Shown: positions 61,034 to 64,000 of the stretch, in pieces
How the letters are laid out: each line of letters starts with the position of its first letter
Numbering within the stretch: the stretch's first letter is position 1
Source of the DNA: JARLGU01 sp036504535
GTDB taxonomy: Bacteria > Armatimonadota > Armatimonadia > Armatimonadales > Capsulimonadaceae
Direction of reading: 5' to 3'
Length of the DNA: 64,000 bases
Assembly (NCBI GenBank): GCA_036504535.1
Contig: DASXUY010000040.1
Span: 620,001 to 684,000, forward strand
Notes under the pieces: generated by a model
Seen by the model: the letters and a program-made list of their open reading frames with translations, nothing else
What the model was told of the DNA's origin: nothing
Database searches by the model: none
Position numbers and translations under genes: made by a program

Positions 61034-62050
61034 GTGACGTCAATGGACACCGGTACGTATGGTCTTCGAGAGAGTGATGGGCAGGAAGGCGGTATCGACG
61101 GCGATAAAGCCGAGATAGCCGCAACTCCTGTTCGCGTCGGGCGGTTAACTCCCGACTCCGACGATATAACGGTAGTATCCGAGGCAAAAACGCGTGCGTC
61201 CGCCCAAGAGGACGAAGCCCACACCCTCAGCGACCTCACGTCCTACATCAATCGTCTCACGCGAACATCCCTCCTGTCCGCGAGCGAAGAATCCAGGCTT
61301 GCCGTCCGCGTACGGGACGGCGACCAGGCCGCCAAGATGAAGATGATCGAAGCCAACATGAGGCTGGTCGTCTCAATCGCTAAGACCTATCTTTCGAGCG
61401 GCATCCCCCTAGAAGATTTGATCCAGGAAGGCTCCATCGGCCTCATGACCGCGTCCGAGCGGTTCGACCCGGATCGAGGCTATCGTTTCAGCACGTACGC
61501 CACACAATGGATCCGCCAGGCTATCGGTCGCGCAGTCGATAACAAGGCCAAGTCCATTAGGCTCCCTGCGCACGTCTCCGAATCGCTTCGAAAGGTTGAG
61601 AAGGCACGCGTCGAGCTCAAACGGCGCAACGGCACCGACCCAACCTCCGAGCAGATCGCTCAGATGGCAGGCATCTCGATTAAGAAGATGAACAACCTGC
61701 TCCAGACCACTCAGGAACCCATCTCACTCGACACGCCAGTTGGCGACGAAGAGAACACTCCGCTTGGCAACCTGCTGTTCGACAAGGCGTCGCCCGATCC
61801 GCAAGAATCACTCATCAACACAGAGATGCGCGACGAGATCGAGGCTATCCTCGACAGCCTTGATGAGCGCGAACAGCTGATCATGCGCTGCCGGTTTGGC
61901 TTCGAGGACGATGACCGCAGAGTGCTTCAGGTCATCGGCGAAAAGCTGGGCATCTCCCGCGAACGGGTCCGCCAACTCGAAGCTCAGGCAATCCGCAAGC
62001 TACGCGCTGCTGCACGCAAGAAGCGCTTGCGCGAATATCTCCAGCGTTAA
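61034..62050 (+). CDS. RNA polymerase sigma-70 family factor, group 2-like
   Basis: 338 residues from GTG 61034, which has GAGGAG at seven bases; the frame is open upstream to 60974. It contains regions 1.2 (SDLTSYINRLTRTSLLSASE), 2 (MRLVVSIAKTYLSSGIPLEDLIQEG, FDPDRGYRFSTYATQWIRQAI), 3 and 4 (ISRERVRQLEAQAIRKLR). Region 1.1 is replaced by an acidic, low-complexity leader of about 65 residues. It resembles the housekeeping sigma in the DNA-reading helices, so it may use similar promoters. No anti-sigma gene is adjacent. Whether it is the main sigma or a stress variant cannot be decided here. Confidence 0.9.
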   Translation: MTSMDTGTYGLRESDGQEGGIDGDKAEIAATPVRVGRLTPDSDDITVVSEAKTRASAQEDEAHTLSDLTSYINRLTRTSLLSASEESRLAVRVRDGDQAAKMKMIEANMRLVVSIAKTYLSSGIPLEDLIQEGSIGLMTASERFDPDRGYRFSTYATQWIRQAIGRAVDNKAKSIRLPAHVSESLRKVEKARVELKRRNGTDPTSEQIAQMAGISIKKMNNLLQTTQEPISLDTPVGDEENTPLGNLLFDKASPDPQESLINTEMRDEIEAILDSLDEREQLIMRCRFGFEDDDRRVLQVIGEKLGISRERVRQLEAQAIRKLRAAARKKRLREYLQR

Positions 62051-62067
62051 CCCGCACTCTCCAACCC

Positions 62068-62685
62068 CTAGTTTTTCGTCAATAGGTTCAGTGCCGCCCG
62101 GAGCAGTGAGGCCGTATTGGTCTTGTCTGTAGCCTCGGCCATCGCGCGTTCTGCAGCTTTGCGGGCGTCGTTACGGTTGTATCCGAGGTTGGTCAGGCCG
62201 TCTATGGCGTCGGCGAGGACGACGTCCTCGGGCAGTCGTCGCGAAGCGACGGACTGCTGATCGGCGCGCCGTTCGAAGGAGATCAGCTGCATCTTCTCGC
62301 GCAGTTCGAGAACCAGTCGCTGGGCGTTCTTCGGGCCAAGCCCCGGAATACGCGTGAGCGTCTTGATATCACCAGCGGCGACCGCATCGGCTAGCGATGA
62401 CACTTCCATGCCGGACAATATCGATAAGGCTACCTTCGGGCCTATCCCAGTCACGCTGAGAAGCAGCTCGAAGACCTTCTGCTGGTCGACGCTGGAAAAG
62501 CCAAAGAGCGAGATGTCGTCCTCGCGAACGCTGGTATGTATCCAGAGAGTAACGGCGGCGCCAATGGCGCCCAACTGCGACAAGGTATTCACGGGGACGC
62601 TGACGCGGTACCCTACCCCGGCGACGTCGACGATTACCACATTTGCTTCAGCGTGTGCAAGCGTGCCTACAAGTCGAGCTATCAT
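62068..62685 (-). CDS. ruvA: Holliday junction branch-migration subunit RuvA
   Basis: Binds Holliday junctions and works with RuvB. 205 residues with an N-terminal OB domain (MIARLVGTLAHAEANVVIVDVAGVGYRV), two helix-hairpin-helix motifs (LLSVTGIGPKVALSILSG, LTRIPGLGPKNAQRLVLEL) and the C-terminal domain that binds RuvB. It overlaps the HIT gene by four bases (ATGA). No ruvB or ruvC is in the window. Confidence 0.96.
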   Translation of the reverse strand: MIARLVGTLAHAEANVVIVDVAGVGYRVSVPVNTLSQLGAIGAAVTLWIHTSVREDDISLFGFSSVDQQKVFELLLSVTGIGPKVALSILSGMEVSSLADAVAAGDIKTLTRIPGLGPKNAQRLVLELREKMQLISFERRADQQSVASRRLPEDVVLADAIDGLTNLGYNRNDARKAAERAMAEATDKTNTASLLRAALNLLTKN

Positions 62686-63110
62686 CGCGCCAGTGCTCCT
62701 TTGATCGCCGCAGCCAGATCGGCTTGGACAGGTTCCGGCAATAGAAGCGCTGCCGCCGGGTCATAGTGCGCATTGAACGCTGTGTCTGTCACGTCGACAC
62801 CGCCGAAGGTGCGCGGCGCGGCGTAGCGCGGGATGATGTGCATGTGCACATGCGGTGTCAGGTTCATAAGGAACGCGTAGTTGTAGTGGTCGGGCTTGAA
62901 GAGCTTATCTAGGGCACCTTTTCCCTGGGCGAGCAGATCCCAAAGCGAGTCGCGTTCGGCCTGGCTCAGGGATGTTACATCGGTTTCGTGACGGTTGAGT
63001 GCCACGAAGCAGCGACCGAGGAATGCCTGGTCGTCATTCAGACAAAGTGCCCAGTGATCGTTGCGGGCGACAACATGGCGGTCAATGCCGCAGAGGGTGC
63101 AGGAAGACAT
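62682..63110 (-). CDS. HIT-family nucleotide-binding protein
   Basis: 142 residues with the histidine triad HVHMHIIPRY (about residues 92-101) and N-terminal CTLCGIDRHVVARN, where two cysteines may bind zinc. HIT proteins hydrolyse nucleotide phosphoramidates or dinucleotides. It is cotranscribed with ruvA. Confidence 0.9.
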   Translation of the reverse strand: MSSCTLCGIDRHVVARNDHWALCLNDDQAFLGRCFVALNRHETDVTSLSQAERDSLWDLLAQGKGALDKLFKPDHYNYAFLMNLTPHVHMHIIPRYAAPRTFGGVDVTDTAFNAHYDPAAALLLPEPVQADLAAAIKGALAR

Positions 63111-63374
63111 AACTCATTGTACTCCATGCGCAAAATATCAGTGTTAGGCGTAGAATGTCCGGTATGCGCACATGCGGAATGCATCGTGCAATTATGCATG
63201 CGCACAGTTCTTGATCGAAGTGCTACGGCGATTCGCGTCATAGTCTATTGCCGTCATAACAATGCTACTTAACAGTAATATTGTACCACGAAAAGACACA
63301 TAAAACAAACATGCGATTGTAAAACAATTTCTTTTTTGTCCACACCATAACCGGACACTGCTTCACATGCAAAC
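63111..63374. other. Gene-free stretch upstream of the HIT gene
   Basis: No coding region is supported. The sequence is A/T-rich toward 63270-63350, with short inverted and direct repeats such as ATGCGCACA near 63162 and 63197. It may hold the HIT-ruvA promoter, but no convincing hexamer pair was found. Confidence 0.5.
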
Positions 63375-63405
63375 AAGGCTGCCTGCATTCATTGCAGACA
63401 GCCTT
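63375..63405. terminator. Terminator after tRNA-Pro
   Basis: Stem AAGGCTGCCTGCA (63375-63387) and TGCAGACAGCCTT (63393-63405), 13 bp with one mismatch, loop TTCAT. It lies 9 bases past the CCA end on the minus strand and is flanked by GTTTG. Confidence 0.8.
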
Positions 63406-63412
63406 GTGTTTC

Positions 63413-63490
<78 letters not shown>

Positions 63491-63991
63491 ACAACTGATT
63501 TCTTTGACTTACCGCCGAGGAGCAATTCGCTCAGCCAGCCTCAAAACCGGCTCTGTTTCCAGAGTGAAAACATACTACCCGGCGAACGCTCGATTGTCAA
63601 GGGTTTGCGTGCGAAGCTTCGGACAGATGATTTACTACAGTCTCAGATTAATCAGTGTCGAGGGATCTTCATAGACTCGCATGCTTAATCCGCCGTCCCG
63701 TGGACTGAGCGGGACGAATTTAGCGGGTAAGTTATTACCAATCTTGATGCTTTCGTAGTGTTAGGATTTGCTGACTCTAGCGTTGTTGCCACCCCAGCAG
63801 AGATCGTTCTCCCCTCACCCAACGTCCGGGTATCCTTGCGTCTCTCGTATTGCGAGATAACTGCTGCCCGTAGAGGCAGGTATATCTTACAATATGAACT
63901 ATCTACGGGCATAATCTCAAAGGCTTCTCGGGTAATATCCGACATAAGAACTGCTAGCTTTTGAGATATAGTCGCCGAAGGATATCAACCC
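63491..63991. other. Apparently non-coding 500-base stretch with inverted repeats
   Basis: No reading frame here looks like a real gene. It contains GTCCCG/CGGGAC (63695-63700, 63710-63715), TCTCG/CGAGA (63843-63847, 63853-63857) and a longer pair GCCCGTAGA/TCTACGGGC (63866-63874, 63902-63910) with a 27-base loop. The region may be a leader for the gene that starts near 63992, or hold an unrecognised RNA. Confidence 0.45.
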
Positions 63992-64000
63992 ATGGACGTC
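63992..64000 (+). CDS. Possible gene start running off the right edge
   Basis: ATG at 63992 has GAAGGA 9 bases upstream (63977-63982) and reads Met-Asp-Val before the window ends. It is called only from the ribosome site and spacing; the product cannot be seen. Confidence 0.35.

Noticed and set aside
63685..63945. Minus-strand frame of 86 residues with GEGRTISAGVAT, recalling the EF-Tu C-terminal GGRTVGAGV.
   Set aside because: The rest bears no likeness to EF-Tu, no ribosome site is present and it lies in a stretch of inverted repeats. Chance similarity is more likely.

Overview
The window reads as the chromosome of a flagellated, respiring bacterium, most likely a member of the Armatimonadota. 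This is an inference from gene content, not from a database match. The pointers are a UBact-type proteasome operon (arc, dop, a small tail protein ending in Gly-Glu, prcB, prcA), a pseudopilin with the C-terminal H-X9-DG type motif next to glycoside hydrolases and a GntR/LacI hybrid regulator, a complete 14-subunit complex I, a flagellin and a T-box leader. Promoters of the TTGACA/TATAAT type and GGAGG ribosome sites are easy to see, and GTG and TTG starts are common. Several start codons have been moved from the longest reading frame to the site supported by a Shine-Dalgarno sequence.

Layout. 1-1490 is a flagellin whose ATG lies one base left of the window. 1545-3174 holds ribF and an antitoxin/toxin pair whose PIN toxin is frameshifted. 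3237-11946 is a branched-chain amino acid operon read leftward from a leucine-type T-box: two tandem acetolactate synthase large subunits, an SDR dehydrogenase, the ALS small subunit, a small membrane protein, ilvC and leuA. 12025-20294 is a carbohydrate locus: regulator, pseudopilin, a very large GH42-like protein, a GH71-like enzyme and a secreted protein. 20412-24926 holds a methyltransferase, an SDR, an M29 aminopeptidase and an NHL-repeat lipoprotein. 24998-29685 holds rpsU, a siroheme nitrite/sulfite reductase and a TetR/MFS efflux pair with matching operators.

29687-36509 is the most interesting part. A protein built from three copies of a two-helix plus PH-like unit is followed by the UBact-proteasome operon. 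The operon ends in a strong terminator and no pafA ligase is present, although ligation is essential for such a system. 36837-39399 is a potassium-independent type membrane pyrophosphatase with a consensus promoter.

40139-55914 is the complete nuoA-N operon in canonical order, with a VOC/glyoxalase-fold gene inserted between nuoF and nuoG. 56050-63110 holds a DUF488 protein, a membrane diguanylate cyclase, a YgjV-like membrane protein, a prohibitin-like SPFH protein, an isochorismatase-fold protein lacking the catalytic cysteine, a sigma-70 family factor, ruvA and a HIT protein. 63414-63490 is tRNA-Pro(CGG). The last 500 bases are apparently non-coding but contain inverted repeats, and a new gene may begin at 63992.

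Functionally the window joins energy conservation (complex I, proton-pumping pyrophosphatase), amino-acid supply controlled by tRNA charging, regulated protein turnover and extracellular polysaccharide handling. No CRISPR array, prophage or intact insertion sequence was seen.
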